Origin: Gordonia sp. SL306
GTDB lineage: Bacteria; Actinomycetota; Actinomycetes; Mycobacteriales; Mycobacteriaceae
Length of the DNA stretch: 64,000 nt
Assembly: GCF_026625785.1 (NCBI RefSeq)
Contig: NZ_CP113063.1
Span: 186,001 to 250,000 of the forward strand
Direction of reading: 5' to 3'
Shown: positions 63,418 through 64,000 of the stretch, one piece after another
How positions within the stretch are numbered: the stretch's first letter is position 1
Layout: each line of letters opens with the position of its first letter
Program-made: the position numbers and the translations under genes
Notes under the pieces: model-generated
Told to the model about the DNA's origin: nothing
The model's database searches: none
What the model saw: only the letters and a program-made list of their open reading frames with translations

Positions 63418-64000
63418 GCACCCTCTCCCAATCGGTCACGGCCGCACCGTACGCCGCCAGCTCCACCCGGGCGTTGTTGAGGTAGTGCTCGACGACGTCG
63501 GCACCGAACGCACGCGCGGCCAGCGCGGAGCCTGCGAACAGTTCGGCGGCTTCCGACAACGATGTCGGAAGCCGCTGCGTCGGCCCCAGATAGGCGTTAC
63601 CCGTGGCGATCTCGGGCAACGGCAGCTCGCGGTCGATGCCGTCGAGACCACCCGCGATGAGGGCGGCGACCGCCAGATACTGATTGACGTCGCCGCCGGG
63701 AGCCCGGCATTCGACCCGCATACCCGGGCCGTGCCCGACCACCCGCAGGGCGCAGGTGCGATTGTCCAGTCCCCACGCGATCGCCGTCGGCGCGAAACTT
63801 CCGTCGACAAAACGCTTGTAGGAGTTGATGTTCGGGGCATACAGGAGCGTGAGTTCCCGCAACGACGCGATGATGCCCGCGATGAAGTGGCCGAACATCG
63901 GCGACATCCCGTTCGCGGCGTCGTCGTCGGCGAAGACCGGGGTGCCGTCCGGATCCCGCAACGAGATGTGGATGTGACAGCTGTTGCCCTCACGCTCGTC
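63398..64000 (-). CDS. Glutamine synthetase-family protein (gamma-glutamylpolyamine synthetase-like), 3' part
   Basis: The frame is open to the window edge, and 200 C-terminal residues are seen. It begins in DEREGNSCHIHISLRD, the His-containing ATP/metal motif of glutamine synthetases. FIAGIIASLRELTLLYAPNINSYKRF and GPGMRVECRAPGGDVNQYLA carry the Arg and Glu of the C-terminal active site. Family members such as PuuA and actinobacterial GlnA3/GlnA4 gamma-glutamylate polyamines or ethanolamine. With PuuD- and PuuC-like genes downstream that role is more likely than ammonium assimilation. Confidence 0.9.
   Translation of the reverse strand, partial: DEREGNSCHIHISLRDPDGTPVFADDDAANGMSPMFGHFIAGIIASLRELTLLYAPNINSYKRFVDGSFAPTAIAWGLDNRTCALRVVGHGPGMRVECRAPGGDVNQYLAVAALIAGGLDGIDRELPLPEIATGNAYLGPTQRLPTSLSEAAELFAGSALAARAFGADVVEHYLNNARVELAAYGAAVTDWERVRGFERL

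Overview
The window is high-GC actinobacterial DNA, most likely from Gordonia or a close relative in the mycolic-acid-containing Mycobacteriales. The gene order follows the Mycobacterium tuberculosis block from mraZ (Rv2166c) to Rv2219 almost gene by gene. It carries lipomannan and PIM enzymes (MptA, a GT87 mannosyltransferase, PimB'), the actinobacterial cytochrome bcc-aa3 supercomplex genes (ctaE-qcrCAB, ctaF-ctaC) and PknL with its Rv2175c-type neighbour. Family assignments come from reading motifs, with no database search.

Layout. 1-2.1 kb: mraZ, a DUF3040 gene and a HEPN-like gene, all leftward, with an unusual GTGGGG repeat array between mraZ and DUF3040. 2.3-5.6 kb: a GNAT acetyltransferase, an inserted FAD oxidoreductase and LppM. 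5.6-11.9 kb: metF facing a tightly coupled carotenoid operon (prenyl synthase, crtI, crtB) with the mannosyltransferase gene mptA embedded in it. 11.9-17.8 kb: Rv2175c/pknL, aroG, RNase AS, GT87 mannosyltransferase, acyltransferase. 17.9-21.5 kb: ROK kinase, a small protein, an ArsA-like protein without P-loop lysines, two SRPBCC proteins. 21.6-28.6 kb: fadD15, pimB', a putative gluzincin lipoprotein, two NlpC/P60 hydrolases, a c-di-AMP (ydaO) riboswitch and a small CxxC protein. 28.8-32.6 kb: DEDDh/GIY-YIG nuclease, Lrp-type RAM protein, trpD, a hypothetical gene. 32.7-42.6 kb: respiratory genes, a PAP2/lipid-kinase fusion, asnB. 42.6-49.8 kb: a large inverted repeat, adoK, a frameshifted erpA, rarD, glycerate kinase, DUF3043, a cobU-cobT fusion, cobS. 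49.8-59.7 kb: ilvE, gcvT, pepA, two gene remnants, the lipoate-dependent E2 gene, a TIGR01777 gene, lipB, lipA, DUF4191. 59.7-64 kb: a leftward gamma-glutamylation-type amine catabolism operon (glutamine synthetase-like, class I amidotransferase, aldehyde dehydrogenase, SDR, FadR-type GntR), cut by the window end.

How genes work together. PimB', MptA, the GT87 enzyme and the acyltransferase plausibly act on PIM/lipomannan lipids. lipB and lipA would make the lipoyl groups carried by the adjacent E2 and used with GcvT. qcrCAB, ctaE, ctaF and ctaC supply one respiratory chain. The CxxC protein gene, riboswitch and hydrolase form a cell-wall block controlled by c-di-AMP.

Many genes start 6-8 bases after a TANNNT -10 element, the signature of leaderless transcripts. 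Several start codons below were chosen on that basis.
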